Assembly: GCF_030271255.1 (NCBI RefSeq)
Contig: NZ_JASJOM010000004.1
Span: 248,001 to 312,000, forward strand
DNA from: Peribacillus folii
GTDB lineage: Bacteria > Bacillota > Bacilli > Bacillales > DSM-1321
Direction of reading: 5' to 3'
DNA length: 64,000 bases
The position numbers were made by a program, and so were the translations under genes. Shown here piece by piece: positions 43,598-53,500 of the stretch. The notes under the pieces are model-generated. The model saw nothing but the letters and a program-made list of their open reading frames with translations, had not been told where the DNA came from and did not search any database. Each line of letters starts with the position of its first letter. Position 1 is the first letter of the stretch.

Positions 43598-44017
43598 TCA
43601 AGGACATTGCTTAATTTTTTCCAAGAATGTGTTAAGGGTAATATTTTCTAAATACTTTTCAAAATATAACTCGGCTTCATCGAATATTTGGTCCATAACC
43701 ACCTGGGTATTCGAAGATATGACACACTTTTTCTCCGGGTCACCTGTACACCACTTTGGCTTCAATGTCCCGTGTGAGACCGTTATATAAATATCCGCTA
43801 AACTTACCTCTTCAGGATTACATCCGAGAATATAGCCTCCGCCAACACCTTCTTTAGTCTTGACATATCCTTTATTCCGTAGGCAGCTCATCACTTTCCT
43901 AATCCTTGCAGAATTCGTACAAACGTTTTCTGCGATAGCCTCACTGCTTGCCATATGATCTGGCAAATAAGCCAAATACACCAAACTATGCACAGCTATT
44001 GTAAAATCACTATTCAC
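43598..44017 (-). CDS. Rrf2 family transcriptional regulator
   Basis: The protein of about 139 residues has the Rrf2 winged-helix domain: NSDFTIAVHSLVYLAYLPDH, SSEAIAENVCTNSARIRKVM (recognition helix) and YVKTKEGVGGGYIL (wing). Three cysteines stand out, Cys in ENVCTNS and the pair in KWCTGDPEKKCVISS, which suit thiol-based sensing; the three-cysteine cluster spacing of iron-sulfur IscR is not seen. I choose GTG 44017 because AAGGAGG lies nine bases upstream, while an ATG directly touches that site. Operators upstream of itself and of the redox operon support local control. Confidence 0.85.
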   Translation of the reverse strand: MNSDFTIAVHSLVYLAYLPDHMASSEAIAENVCTNSARIRKVMSCLRNKGYVKTKEGVGGGYILGCNPEEVSLADIYITVSHGTLKPKWCTGDPEKKCVISSNTQVVMDQIFDEAELYFEKYLENITLNTFLEKIKQCP

Positions 44018-44042
44018 TTTTGGCATCCTCCTTAAGGAGATT

Positions 44043-44065
44043 ACTGTAATTTTAATCATTACAGT
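44043..44065. promoter_or_regulatory. Rrf2-type operator 2, upstream of the Rrf2 gene
   Basis: ACTGTAAT-N7-ATTACAGT, nearly the same as operator 1 and 26 bases before GTG 44017. It fits autoregulation. Confidence 0.65.
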
Positions 44066-44124
44066 TGCTAAAGTCAACTCTCACCACTTTATGATCAGTT
44101 CATTCATTTTGCCACACTCAAAAA

Positions 44125-44324
44125 ATGGATGGGCAAAAAACGGCAAAAGATACACAATTCTTCTCGGAGATGGCTTTGATCACACAGTCAGGCAAGGTCA
44201 AGGTCATTCTCCCAATACGAGTAACCTGTTCCATAGGTAAATAAATCAAGTCTTTAAAAAACGAAATAACGGAGGAAGTAAAGGACAGTTTTGAAAAAAT
44301 GGCTACCGCCAAGCTAGGCGAGTG
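44125..44324 (+). pseudogene. Possible decayed reading frame
   Basis: From ATG 44125 the plus strand reads MDGQKTAKDTQFFSEMALIT and on to a TAA at about 44244, then another frame gives IKSLKNEITEEVKDSFEKMA before a TGA at 44322-44324. Composition is protein-like, but the family is unknown and the frame is broken. The remaining sequence to 44613 has further short coding-like scraps and no intact gene. Confidence 0.3.
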
Positions 44325-44613
44325 ACACAACCATCAACTATTTACAATAAGTGGTTATCCGGAGAAATTTTTACGTTTCGAAGCGAACAAGGCTTGGTCC
44401 AACTTGCCAGAGGACCAACGCCTTATCATTCGTGGATGAAATGGATATTGAGGTGCTATGTTTCGAACAGGTCCTAATTACACCAGAACCGATCATATCT
44501 ACTATAACACTCAATCTAAATTCCAATTAGGATACTGCCCTGACTTTTTATGACTTTCTTCTTGACGGAACTAAGTACAATTCCCTAAGTTTCATTACGA
44601 TATTAAAAAGTTT

Positions 44614-45879
44614 CTAAAATATATACTTTTGAATAGTTTCATATGTCAAATCAGTCGGTAGCACGGCATTTTTAAAAGTGGAATGATTACTTTTTCCTAA
44701 ATGATACTCATTCAGGGCATCTGTATCCTTTAAGATATTTCCCGTTAAGATACATAGTGCTGACTCCTCTTTGTCAATCACCTGCTGAGTCACTAATTTT
44801 CGTAGTCCAGCAACAGTAGCTGCCGAAGCAGGTTCACACCCAATACCACTTTTATCAATTATAGCCTTTGCGTCAAGAATTTCATCATCTGTTACGGAAA
44901 TGGTCTTCCCATTTGTTTGTCTTAACGAAAGCATTGCTTTTTTCCAACTAGGTGGATTTCCGATATTCATTGCAGAAGCTCTAGTATATGGCCGATGTTC
45001 AGGGATAAGTGCACTCTTATTTTGAGCTATCATTTTATGGAATGGGCTGGCACCTTCAGCTTGTATAATTGCGACTCTTGGCACCTTGTCTATAAACCCG
45101 AGTGTAAATAAATCCTGTAATCCTTTACCTAATGCAGTTGCATTACTTAAAGCTCCACCAGGTACTATAATCCACTCAGGTAAATTCCAGTTTAAATACT
45201 GGGCAATTTCATAAATAATACTTTTTTGTCCTTCTATCCTAAAGGGATTAATGGAATTGCACACGTATAAACCAAGATCACTGCCATTCTCCTCTAAAAA
45301 CTGAATTCCGTCATCATAAGTACCCGAAATACTAAAAACATGTGCACCGTACGCTATTGTCTGTAATACTTTATTTATCGATATATCTTTATTCGGGACG
45401 AAAACATAAGAATTTGCATTAGCGATTGAGACATACATAGCTAAAGAAGAGGATGTATTTCCTGTTGAGGTGCACGTGAAGTTTTTAAAACCCAAGGATT
45501 TCCCATGAGAAACCGCAACCGTCATACCATTGTCTTTAAATGAACCACTAGGATTTTCACTTTGCGCTTTTAAAGAAACTTGATTCAATCCCGTATATTT
45601 CCTAATCAACTCAGAAGAGTATAATCCTGTGTTTCCTTCATATTTGGTAATAATACAGTCTTCAGGTAACTCAGGAAAAATTAATTCCTTGTACCTCCAT
45701 ACCCCACTTGCGTATGGTGTCATTCTTTCAGAAAGGCGTTCATGGAATGAATGCTTCAAAAAGTCAGCATCATAGTTGTGAAAATCTTGGACAATATCTA
45801 ATAGTCCGCCACATGTACAACGGAAGTTAAAATTGTTAGAAGACATTTCTTGACCACAGTCGATACATATTAATTTCAT
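44614..45879 (-). CDS. thrC: Threonine synthase-like PLP enzyme
   Basis: The 421-residue fold-type II PLP enzyme begins with a small zinc-ribbon-like part (CIDCGQEMSSNNFNFRCTCGG), as in many threonine synthases. The PLP lysine is in ENPSGSFKDNGM, and the phosphate-binding loop is TSTGNTSSSLAMY. Threonine synthase makes threonine from phosphohomoserine. No hom or thrB gene is nearby, and a LysR regulator is divergent, so it could be a paralogue acting on another substrate such as a threonine or cysteate-type phosphoester. No strong ribosome site precedes ATG 45879. Confidence 0.8.
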   Translation of the reverse strand: MKLICIDCGQEMSSNNFNFRCTCGGLLDIVQDFHNYDADFLKHSFHERLSERMTPYASGVWRYKELIFPELPEDCIITKYEGNTGLYSSELIRKYTGLNQVSLKAQSENPSGSFKDNGMTVAVSHGKSLGFKNFTCTSTGNTSSSLAMYVSIANANSYVFVPNKDISINKVLQTIAYGAHVFSISGTYDDGIQFLEENGSDLGLYVCNSINPFRIEGQKSIIYEIAQYLNWNLPEWIIVPGGALSNATALGKGLQDLFTLGFIDKVPRVAIIQAEGASPFHKMIAQNKSALIPEHRPYTRASAMNIGNPPSWKKAMLSLRQTNGKTISVTDDEILDAKAIIDKSGIGCEPASAATVAGLRKLVTQQVIDKEESALCILTGNILKDTDALNEYHLGKSNHSTFKNAVLPTDLTYETIQKYIF

Positions 45880-46000
45880 TTTATTAGGGACATATAAGCT
45901 GCCCTCTCACCTCTTTACTTAGAAATTTTCTTGAGTTCGAACTTTTATAGTTTTATAATAATGCAAGAAAACCAATACATATAATATATCTTTTTATGGT

Positions 46001-46024
46001 ATTCATAAGTTTCATTTATGATTA
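46001..46024. promoter_or_regulatory. Candidate LysR site between the thrC-like gene and the LysR gene
   Basis: CATAA (46004-46008) and TTATG (46016-46020) form an imperfect palindrome of the T-N11-A kind in the divergent promoter region. Confidence 0.35.
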
Positions 46025-46036
46025 TAGAGGTGAATA

Positions 46037-46924
46037 ATGAACCTACATGCATTACGACTCTTTCATACTGTCGCTGAAAAGGGAAATGTTACTCGTGCGG
46101 CTGAAGAGCTGAATATAAGTCAGCCTGCTGTAACGGCACAAATAAAAAAATTAGAACAAGAAATCGGGTTAAATTTACTGTCTCCTAAGGGTAGAGGCAT
46201 CTTATTAACCCAAGCTGGCCTTCAACTTGCTAAACAAGCTAAAAGATTATTTTCCCTTGAAGCCGAAATAGACTCTTATATTGATCAACTCAAAAATGGA
46301 GCAGTTGGAAAGCTACGTATTGTCGCAACATATCTTCCAGCAAATTTTTTATTACCAAAATGGATAGGGCGGTACAAACAAAGATACCCTGAGGTAGAGG
46401 TAGAATTAACAACAACTAATTCTCGTAGTGCAATCGATCAGTTAATTAATTATGAAGCAGAAATTGCTTTCATAGGTGGAAGAAAAGAGTGTAATCCATT
46501 CATTCATAGAAAGGAATTACTTGAAGATAAAATGGTATTTGTCGTGCATAAAGATCATAAGTTTGCTTCAAAACATATTACATTGGCTGAAATAGCAACA
46601 GAGCCTTTTGTGTTTCGAGAAGAAGGGAGTTCATCAAGGGAAAAGTTGGTTTCTTTATGTAAAATCCATCATGTAAATGAACCAATCGTTGGTTTACAAA
46701 TTAATGGATTGAATGAAACAATCAGAACAGTGATTGAAGGGTATGGAGTTACCTTTGTTTCATCTCTAGAAGTTAACGAATATATTACCCGTGGAGAAGT
46801 AGGCACAGTATATGTAGATGAAATTCAATTAAAAAATCCCATCTCATTATGTACAAGAAAAAAAGATACACTTGCCAAAACTGCGCTTAATTTCATACAA
46901 ATGATTGAAAAAGATGAAAATTAA
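46037..46924 (+). CDS. LysR family transcriptional regulator
   Basis: The 295-residue protein has the LysR helix-turn-helix (LHALRLFHTVAEKGNVTRAA, then SQPAVTAQIKKLEQEIG, residues 3-45) and a two-lobed effector domain from about residue 90. It resembles CysL/YwfK-type members. The gene is divergent from the threonine-synthase-like gene with 157 bases between them, a common regulator-target layout. GAGGTGAATA precedes ATG 46037. The effector is unknown. Confidence 0.88.
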   Translation: MNLHALRLFHTVAEKGNVTRAAEELNISQPAVTAQIKKLEQEIGLNLLSPKGRGILLTQAGLQLAKQAKRLFSLEAEIDSYIDQLKNGAVGKLRIVATYLPANFLLPKWIGRYKQRYPEVEVELTTTNSRSAIDQLINYEAEIAFIGGRKECNPFIHRKELLEDKMVFVVHKDHKFASKHITLAEIATEPFVFREEGSSSREKLVSLCKIHHVNEPIVGLQINGLNETIRTVIEGYGVTFVSSLEVNEYITRGEVGTVYVDEIQLKNPISLCTRKKDTLAKTALNFIQMIEKDEN

Positions 46925-47129
46925 TCGAGGAGGCGCGCAGCCTCGAACAGAACTGTCATTTTCAACATTCAGCATTCTATATATTCAGTTTAGTTAGATT
47001 GAAAAAATGCATTTTCCCAACAGCTTTACTCTCCTCAAAATCTGTAAGGGGGAAAAATATCGGTATTTTCTCCAAGAGCATTTTTCAAAAGAATTAGTAC
47101 GAGACCCGCAAACGGATGTTGATAAAATT

Positions 47130-47171
47130 AAAAGACCTGAGTAGGGTATAATACCGAACTCAGGTCTTTAA
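47130..47171. terminator. Terminator between the LysR and RDD genes
   Basis: AAAGACCTGAGT pairs with ACTCAGGTCTTT. T-rich flanks on both strands fit the convergent genes. A small CGAGG...CCTCG hairpin also lies directly after the LysR stop. Confidence 0.75.
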
Positions 47172-47187
47172 TTTTATGCATCTTTTT

Positions 47188-47589
47188 TTAAGGTTTATCC
47201 GATGTCACATATGTACCAGCAATGAAATCATGGATTGCCCGATGATCCTTTCTTATACCGACCATGAATGCACTAACAATAAGACCTATCCCAATTGAGA
47301 GTACATAGACAATCCCTGCCACTAACGTTCTTAACAGCATCGTGCCTATCCCTAATTTCCTGCCATCGACCCTTACAATACGTATGCCCATGATCCTTTT
47401 GCCCACTGTATAGCCATACCAGACGATTGGGACGATCAGCATGTAGAGCAAGTCCAATATTGTTGAAAAATCTTCATTTTCCCAATCTCCGGTTATCCAG
47501 CCAAAAATTAATGTTAACGGTAAGGATATTATAAGTGCGTCAAGAATCCCTGCAAAAAGACGTTTCCAAAATCCCACTGAATCATTCAT
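47188..47589 (-). CDS. RDD family membrane protein
   Basis: The 133-residue protein has the RDD domain with three or four helices. It opens with FWKRLFAGILDALIISLPLT, where Arg and Asp of the family name sit, and later has YTVGKRIMGIRIVRVDGRKL and DHRAIHDFIAGTYVTSD. RDD proteins are integral membrane proteins, some linked to sodium or solute transport, but the function here is unknown. AGGAGGTACAGG precedes ATG 47589. It is monocistronic. Confidence 0.85.
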   Translation of the reverse strand: MNDSVGFWKRLFAGILDALIISLPLTLIFGWITGDWENEDFSTILDLLYMLIVPIVWYGYTVGKRIMGIRIVRVDGRKLGIGTMLLRTLVAGIVYVLSIGIGLIVSAFMVGIRKDHRAIHDFIAGTYVTSDKP

Positions 47590-47806
47590 TCCTGTACCTC
47601 CTATTGTTATTAGCAGTTACATTTAACTATTTTACCAGATATAAGCTTTTGTAACGAGCCTTTTCATATAAACTTCAGCCATAATCAAAAATTTGCAACA
47701 TTATTTTCCTGCCTTTAGGACCGTTCTGTTCCTTTAGCTTGGAAATAATTTCAGCGAGATCCTTCCTTCGTTACGGCAAGATACGCCAGGAATATCCCCT
47801 GCACAC
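47590..47806. other. Intergenic region between RDD gene and yneF terminator
   Basis: No gene is supported. A short open frame on the minus strand (47734-47916) covers the yneF terminator and is rejected. Confidence 0.4.
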
Positions 47807-47850
47807 AAAAAAACCCCTCTCTCTTGTGGAATCAAGCAGAGAAGGGGTTT
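47807..47850 (-). terminator. Terminator after yneF
   Basis: On the minus strand AAACCCCTTCTCT pairs with AGAGAGGGGTTT with one bulge and is followed by seven T. It is 130 bases after the yneF stop. Confidence 0.7.
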
Positions 47851-47979
47851 CGGATCAATAATTGAAAGATAAAGCAAAAACAAGGGAAAATTTATGATGA
47901 AAGATTCACTCTTCAAGGTAGTTTATGATTTGCTTATCTAATAATTGCTATTAATCAATGGATGAACCCTTGAATTTAT

Positions 47980-48195
47980 TTATTTTGTTTGTTGTTTATT
48001 CATGGCGCTCATCATTTGATTAATTTTCTTTTGGGATGGTTTCATACCCATTTGCATCATCATCATTTTCAGCATCTGTTCGTTAATTGGCGGATTTTTC
48101 TTTAAGTAATCCATCATGTATTTACGAGCGATGAAAAATCCCAGCACTACTCCAGCAATCAATGCCAGTACGCCAACTAGAATGTAAATCCACAT
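47980..48195 (-). CDS. yneF: YneF family protein (UPF0154)
   Basis: The 71-residue protein has one N-terminal membrane helix ([20 protein letters not shown]) and a basic tail with [20 protein letters not shown] and [10 protein letters not shown], the YneF family pattern. Its function is not known. It follows sirA as in B. subtilis, but ccdA no longer comes directly after; it lies 9.6 kb away. GGAGG precedes ATG 48195. Confidence 0.9.
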   Translation of the reverse strand: MWIYILVGVLALIAGVVLGFFIARKYMMDYLKKNPPINEQMLKMMMMQMGMKPSQKKINQMMSAMNKQQTK

Positions 48196-48279
48196 ACCAT
48201 TTCCTCCTTCATGTTGTCTAACATCAGTGTACTAGACCAAAGGTTATTATACAATACCCGCTGCCCAAAAGTCCCCCAT

Positions 48280-48720
48280 TTAGACAAATTTTCTTTCTTT
48301 TATCGGTTTTAACCATCCGTATTTTTCGTGTTCAAAATCTATGGCGAGAAAACTCGCCTCATATTTTCGGATACATTCAAAAAAGGCGGTTTCCGCTTCA
48401 TAGTCTCCTTCCGCTTTTAACGTAATGGACTCATTCTCAATAATTAAAACGGCATTACTTGCTCCATTTGATTTTTCTAAATAGTATTTGCCATTTTGTA
48501 TCCAAAAATTCATCTTTCTTTGCAAACGTTGCTCGATGGCCAATTGCAATTGAATGATAGGGACTGTCTTGGTGACAAATTCGATTTGTTTTTGCAAAAT
48601 ACTCTTCAGTCTGCCCCTTGCATGAATATACTCCAAAAACAAATTGAAAAATAGCTTTTCTCTACCATAATAATGATGGGCAAATTCATCTTCGATTAAA
48701 AATATTTGATAGGTTCTCAT
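48280..48720 (-). CDS. sirA: Sporulation inhibitor of replication SirA
   Basis: The 146-residue protein begins MRTYQIFLIEDEFAHHYYGR, the N-terminus typical of SirA (YneE), and keeps the family length. SirA binds domain I of DnaA and blocks new rounds of replication in cells that have entered sporulation. In B. subtilis its gene is activated by Spo0A. A perfect Spo0A box lies about 190 bases upstream here. Position between tkt and yneF is conserved. TAGGAGG precedes ATG 48720. Confidence 0.9.
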   Translation of the reverse strand: MRTYQIFLIEDEFAHHYYGREKLFFNLFLEYIHARGRLKSILQKQIEFVTKTVPIIQLQLAIEQRLQRKMNFWIQNGKYYLEKSNGASNAVLIIENESITLKAEGDYEAETAFFECIRKYEASFLAIDFEHEKYGWLKPIKERKFV

Positions 48721-48905
48721 CAGACAATGCCTCCTAGCAGTCCTATTTTGTTAACCTGGACAACGAACTCTGAACTTTTCCATTATTTACTACCTACAAT
48801 GACTTTCCCCTATAATTGACATATTTAAACGAAAATTAATTATTCTCATTATATATTGACAAACGAACAGGTTATGTTGTTTGCTGGAGAAATTTTCTTC
48901 TTTTT

Positions 48906-48913
48906 TTGTCGAA
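48906..48913 (+). promoter_or_regulatory. Spo0A box upstream of sirA
   Basis: TTGTCGAA is an exact 0A-box. On the minus strand a TATAAT lies at 48853-48848, 53 bases downstream of it toward sirA, so the geometry would allow activation of a sirA promoter. Confidence 0.5.
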
Positions 48914-48945
48914 ATGAAGATTTCTCCTAACTAAAAGGATGTTAC

Positions 48946-48980
48946 GATAAAAAAACTGACACCAAACTAGTTGGCGTCAG
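48946..48980 (-). terminator. Terminator of tkt
   Basis: CTGACACCA pairs with TGGCGTCAG (one A-C mismatch), followed by seven T on the minus strand. Confidence 0.75.
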
Positions 48981-48992
48981 CTCCATTTATCA

Positions 48993-50996
48993 TTATTTTA
49001 GCAATGCTTTAACACGAGCCACTACATTTTCTACAGTGAAACCAAACTCTTCCATGATCTTGTTACCTGGTGCAGATGCTCCAAAGTGATTGATGGCCAA
49101 AGTTTCACCCTCATCACCTGTATAGCGGTCCCAGCCAAAAGGTGAAGCCACTTCAATGGCCAAACGTTTTTTAACGGCTGGATTGATAACACTTTGTTTA
49201 TACTCTTTAGATTGCGTTTCAAAACGATCCCATGAAGGCATGCTGACAACAGACACATCGATTCCTTCTGTAGCTAATGCTTGCTGTGCTTCCACAGCCA
49301 AGTTCACCTCGCTGCCTGTCGCAAGCAATAGTGCATCGGCTTCTTCTTTCTTAGCGGCGGAGATGACATATGCTCCTTTTGATACACCTTCATAAGCATT
49401 TTTAGCAGTGTCTTTAATTGTAGGTAATCCTTGACGGGTAAGTACAAGGGCAGTTGGTTTATTGGTAGACTCCATAGCCACTTTCCAAGCAGCTGCCGTT
49501 TCATTACCGTCAGCCGGACGGATCACACCCAAGTTCGGCATCGCCCGTAATGAAGCCAATTGTTCGATTGGCTCATGTGTCGGACCGTCTTCCCCAACAG
49601 CAATGCTGTCATGAGTGAATACATACGTTACAGGGAGACCCATCAGTGCTGCCATCCTTATCGCTGGACGCAGGTAGTCAGAGAATACGAAGAAAGTTCC
49701 TCCGTACACTTTAAGTCCGCCATGAAGTGTCATACCGTTCAAAGCAGCGCCCATCGCGAATTCACGAACACCAAACCAGATATTGCGGCCGCTATAATTA
49801 CCCGGCAATAAATCAGTTTCGCCTTTGATGGCTGTATTATTCGAACCAGCTAAATCTGCCGATCCCCCGATGAAGCTAGGTACCCTTTTGGCAATCGCAT
49901 TTAAAACTTCACCACTTGAAGCACGGGATGCCAATGTTTTCCCTTCTTCATAAACAGGAATTTCCTGGTCCCATTCAGCAGGCAGTTCACCCTTGATTGC
50001 CAGCTCCAGCTGTTCAGCCAATTCCGGATGTGCTTCTTTGTAATTCTTGAATAATTCGTTCCATGCTTCTTCTTTTTGCGACCCAGCTTCTACACAAGCT
50101 TGATTGAAATGGGAATACACTTCCTCTGGAACATGGAAATCTTCCTCAAACGTCCATTTATATGCTTCCTTAGTCAGCTTCAGCTCATCTGCACCAAGCG
50201 GAGCACCATGAACGGCTGACTTACCTGAACGGTTAGGTGAACCGTAGCCAATGACCGTTTTCACTTCTATCAAGGTTGGACGCGCTTCATCGGTTTTCGC
50301 TTCTTCAATTGCTTTGGCAATTTCCTGAAGATCATTTCCATCCTCAACACGGATATATTGCCATCCATACGATTTGAACCGGTCTGCCACGCTTTCACTG
50401 AATGATTGACTTAAGTCCCCATCAAGGGAAATATCATTCGAGTCATATAAAACAACAAGTCTTCCAAGTTGAAGATGCCCAGCTAATGATGCCGCTTCAG
50501 CAGAAACGCCCTCCATCAAATCTCCATCTCCGCAAATGCTATATGTATAATGATCGACCACATTATAAGAATCACGGTTATAGCTTTCTGCAAGGTGGCG
50601 TTCGGCCATTGCCATTCCAACTGCCATCGCGATTCCTTGTCCTAGTGGTCCAGTCGTTGCATCAACCCCGGCAGTATGCCCGAATTCAGGATGCCCTGGA
50701 GTCTTGCTGCCCCATTGACGGAACCCCTTTAGATCATCAATGGTCAAGCCATAGCCAGACAAGTGAAGAAGGCTATATAACAGCATCGATCCATGTCCTG
50801 CAGAAAGAACAAAGCGATCTCTATTGAACCAATCTGGGTTTTTCGGGTTATGATTCATATATTCAGTCCATAGTTTATACGCCATTGGCGCTGCACCCAT
50901 TGGCATACCTGGATGGCCAGAATTAGCCTTCTCAATTGCATCGATCGATAAAGTACGAATGGTATTGATAGAAAGTGCATCTAATTTATCTAACAT
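48993..50996 (-). CDS. tkt: Transketolase
   Basis: The 667-residue thiamine diphosphate enzyme moves two-carbon units between sugar phosphates in the pentose phosphate pathway. The N-terminal part has [20 protein letters not shown], the ThDP motif begins at [20 protein letters not shown] and ends near DSNDISLDG, and the pyrimidine domain shows [23 protein letters not shown] 50996 matches the usual N-terminus; an ATG four codons earlier abuts the ribosome site. It lies between ynzC and sirA as in Bacillus and ends in its own terminator. Confidence 0.96.
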   Translation of the reverse strand: MLDKLDALSINTIRTLSIDAIEKANSGHPGMPMGAAPMAYKLWTEYMNHNPKNPDWFNRDRFVLSAGHGSMLLYSLLHLSGYGLTIDDLKGFRQWGSKTPGHPEFGHTAGVDATTGPLGQGIAMAVGMAMAERHLAESYNRDSYNVVDHYTYSICGDGDLMEGVSAEAASLAGHLQLGRLVVLYDSNDISLDGDLSQSFSESVADRFKSYGWQYIRVEDGNDLQEIAKAIEEAKTDEARPTLIEVKTVIGYGSPNRSGKSAVHGAPLGADELKLTKEAYKWTFEEDFHVPEEVYSHFNQACVEAGSQKEEAWNELFKNYKEAHPELAEQLELAIKGELPAEWDQEIPVYEEGKTLASRASSGEVLNAIAKRVPSFIGGSADLAGSNNTAIKGETDLLPGNYSGRNIWFGVREFAMGAALNGMTLHGGLKVYGGTFFVFSDYLRPAIRMAALMGLPVTYVFTHDSIAVGEDGPTHEPIEQLASLRAMPNLGVIRPADGNETAAAWKVAMESTNKPTALVLTRQGLPTIKDTAKNAYEGVSKGAYVISAAKKEEADALLLATGSEVNLAVEAQQALATEGIDVSVVSMPSWDRFETQSKEYKQSVINPAVKKRLAIEVASPFGWDRYTGDEGETLAINHFGASAPGNKIMEEFGFTVENVVARVKALLK

Positions 50997-51229
50997 ATAG
51001 TAAAACATCCCTTCCTGTAATGTACCTCTTTATATTATAGTGACCCGCTAAATATCACAACTAAAATCACTATTCGATACCAATATTATACATACTTTCC
51101 CTGGAAATTAAAGAATTCCCCTATTTAGATTGAACTAAATAGGAGAATACATACATGCACGCGCTCTCTTTTAAATCAAAAACCAAAAGAATCTTTGAAT
51201 GGAGAGTTCCCATCAGGAAAGTCCCAGCA

Positions 51230-51463
51230 TTAATGTAAGTTTCTTTTTTCTTTAATATCTTTTATTTTTTGTGGAGTCACGTCATTACCTTCCGGATCGA
51301 GCACTTTTACGTGTTCCAACGTATCGGACATGGAACGCCTGAACGTTTCTAAATATTCGCTTCTTAATTGCGTTTGCTCCTTAGCTTCGACTTCCGTCAA
51401 GCCAGTTTCTTTAGCCTTTTTGGAAAGTTCATTAATACGAGCCAATTTTTCTTTTGATAGCAT
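51230..51463 (-). CDS. ynzC: YnzC family protein (UPF0291)
   Basis: The 77-residue helical protein has the UPF0291 pattern: KLARINELSKKAKETGLTEV, EQTQLRSEYLETFRRSMSD and a C-terminal DPEGNDVTPQKIKDIKEKR. In B. subtilis it is the third gene of the LexA-controlled yneA operon. AAGGAG lies before ATG 51463, 64 bases after the yneB stop. Its cellular role is unclear. Confidence 0.9.
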   Translation of the reverse strand: MLSKEKLARINELSKKAKETGLTEVEAKEQTQLRSEYLETFRRSMSDTLEHVKVLDPEGNDVTPQKIKDIKEKRNLH

Positions 51464-51527
51464 AATTTCGCTCCTTCATATCTGCTGATATTGTCATGGT
51501 ATTAAAAAAGCAGCGAAATTACAAGTT

Positions 51528-52190
<663 letters not shown>

Positions 52191-52196
52191 CTACCT

Positions 52197-52508
52197 TCAC
52201 TGCTGACTAGCCAGATTCTGAACAAGCTTTTCCCCTTTTACCGGTATCACGATCACTTGTCCGGGTTTAATTGTATCCGCACTGATACCATTATGCTCTT
52301 CTATCCAACCAATGAATTCTTTTTTTGTCAAATCAGCTTCTTCATATTCTTGGGCGATTCCCCATAAGGTGTCGCCTTCACTTACTTCTATAGAAAGGAA
52401 ATCTTCTTTTTGGTCTTCGTTTAATGTGCAGGAGAATAAAATTGAAAAGATGAATACAGAACCCGCTAATAGAATCGTATAAATATAATTTTTGTATAAT
52501 TTTTTCAT
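52197..52508 (-). CDS. yneA: Cell division suppressor YneA
   Basis: The 103-residue protein has an N-terminal membrane segment (YIYTILLAGSVFIFSILFSC) and a LysM domain (IEVSEGDTLWGIAQEYEEAD to PGQVIVIPVK). YneA is exported and delays cell division during the SOS response. ATG 52508 follows GGAGGGATTATTC. It is divergent from lexA, and three SOS-box-like sequences lie in the gap, so LexA control is strongly expected. Confidence 0.92.
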   Translation of the reverse strand: MKKLYKNYIYTILLAGSVFIFSILFSCTLNEDQKEDFLSIEVSEGDTLWGIAQEYEEADLTKKEFIGWIEEHNGISADTIKPGQVIVIPVKGEKLVQNLASQQ

Positions 52509-52525
52509 GAATAATCCCTCCAACC

Positions 52526-52539
52526 CGAATGTTCGTTCG
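52526..52539. promoter_or_regulatory. SOS box 1 (LexA site) near yneA
   Basis: On the minus strand CGAACGAACATTCG matches the Bacillus consensus CGAACRNRYGTTCG with one mismatch in the right arm. It is closest to yneA. Confidence 0.55.
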
Positions 52540-52562
52540 TATGATATAAAAGAATTATAATA

Positions 52563-52576
52563 CGAACACTTGTTTC
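52563..52576. promoter_or_regulatory. SOS box 2 (LexA site)
   Basis: CGAACACTTGTTTC has the CGAAC left half and GTTY right half of the Bacillus SOS box. It lies mid-way between yneA and lexA. Confidence 0.6.
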
Positions 52577-52592
52577 AGTCAATAACTAAATT

Positions 52593-52606
52593 CGAACTTA
52601 TGTTTG
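52593..52606. promoter_or_regulatory. SOS box 3 (LexA site) near lexA
   Basis: CGAACTTATGTTTG matches the Bacillus SOS box with one substitution in the right arm. It is 57 bases before the lexA start, where it can serve autoregulation. Confidence 0.65.
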
Positions 52607-52662
52607 TATAGAATGGGCCCTCATGCTATAATGAAGCAAAGAACTTGGGGAAGAGGTGCATT

Positions 52663-53286
52663 ATGACTAAACTATCAAAACGGCAGCAAGACATTCTTGA
52701 TTTCATTAAAGAAGAAGTCCGCCTGAAAGGGTATCCGCCATCCGTAAGGGAAATCGGCGAAGCAGTTGGGCTTGCCTCAAGCTCGACAGTACACGGGCAT
52801 TTATCCCGCCTGGAAAGCAAAGGATTGATCAGGCGTGACCCTACCAAGCCAAGGGCCATTGAAATCCTCAATATGGAGGAAGCGAATAATATACCTAAAG
52901 CTAATGTCGTGAGCGTTCCTTTACTTGGTAAAGTAACAGCCGGCATGCCGATTACGGCAATTGAAAACATTGAAGAATACTTCCCGCTTCCCGAAAGCAT
53001 GGTTCCTCATGATGATCATGTATTCATGCTCGAAATCATGGGGGAGAGTATGATAGAGGCAGGAATTCATGACGGCGATTATGTCATCGTGAAGCAGCAG
53101 AGCAGTGCCAATAACGGAGATATCGTCGTGGCCATGACTGAAGATGATGAAGCCACTGTAAAACGATTCTTTAAGGAACCGGATTACATAAGACTGCAGC
53201 CTGAGAACTCGAATATGGAGCCCATCATTTTGCGCGATGTATCGATATTAGGTAAAGTGATAGGCTTATATAGGCAAATACATTAA
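52663..53286 (+). CDS. lexA: SOS repressor LexA
   Basis: The 207-residue repressor has a winged helix-turn-helix ([20 protein letters not shown], about residues 25-44) and an S24 peptidase domain. The self-cleavage bond is Ala93-Gly94 (TAGMP), the nucleophile Ser129 (MGESM), and the general base Lys167 (ATVKRF). RecA filaments trigger cleavage and relieve SOS genes. ATG 52663 follows GGGGAAGAGGTG. It is divergent from yneA with three SOS boxes between. Confidence 0.97.
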   Translation: MTKLSKRQQDILDFIKEEVRLKGYPPSVREIGEAVGLASSSTVHGHLSRLESKGLIRRDPTKPRAIEILNMEEANNIPKANVVSVPLLGKVTAGMPITAIENIEEYFPLPESMVPHDDHVFMLEIMGESMIEAGIHDGDYVIVKQQSSANNGDIVVAMTEDDEATVKRFFKEPDYIRLQPENSNMEPIILRDVSILGKVIGLYRQIH

Positions 53287-53309
53287 AAGCGCTAACCGCG
53301 CTTTTTTTG
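53286..53309 (+). terminator. lexA terminator
   Basis: AAAGCGC pairs with GCGCTTT around TAACC, followed by T. The hairpin starts at the lexA stop codon. Confidence 0.8.
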
Positions 53310-53500
53310 TTTGTTTTTTAATCTATGTATCGAACTCTTTCATTATGCGTAGGAAGATCCATTTATTTGATAGGCTTATTTTTTACTAGAATCGCAACTA
53401 ATAGCAGCACCAACTCTCAGTTTGGAAGGCAATCGAAACATAAAATGGATGTATGCTAGGAAAAGCCGCAAGACATTTCGGTGCAGTCCACACAGGCATA

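Noticed and set aside
47734-47916. 60-codon minus-strand frame after yneF
   Set aside because: It spans the yneF terminator and shows no family features.
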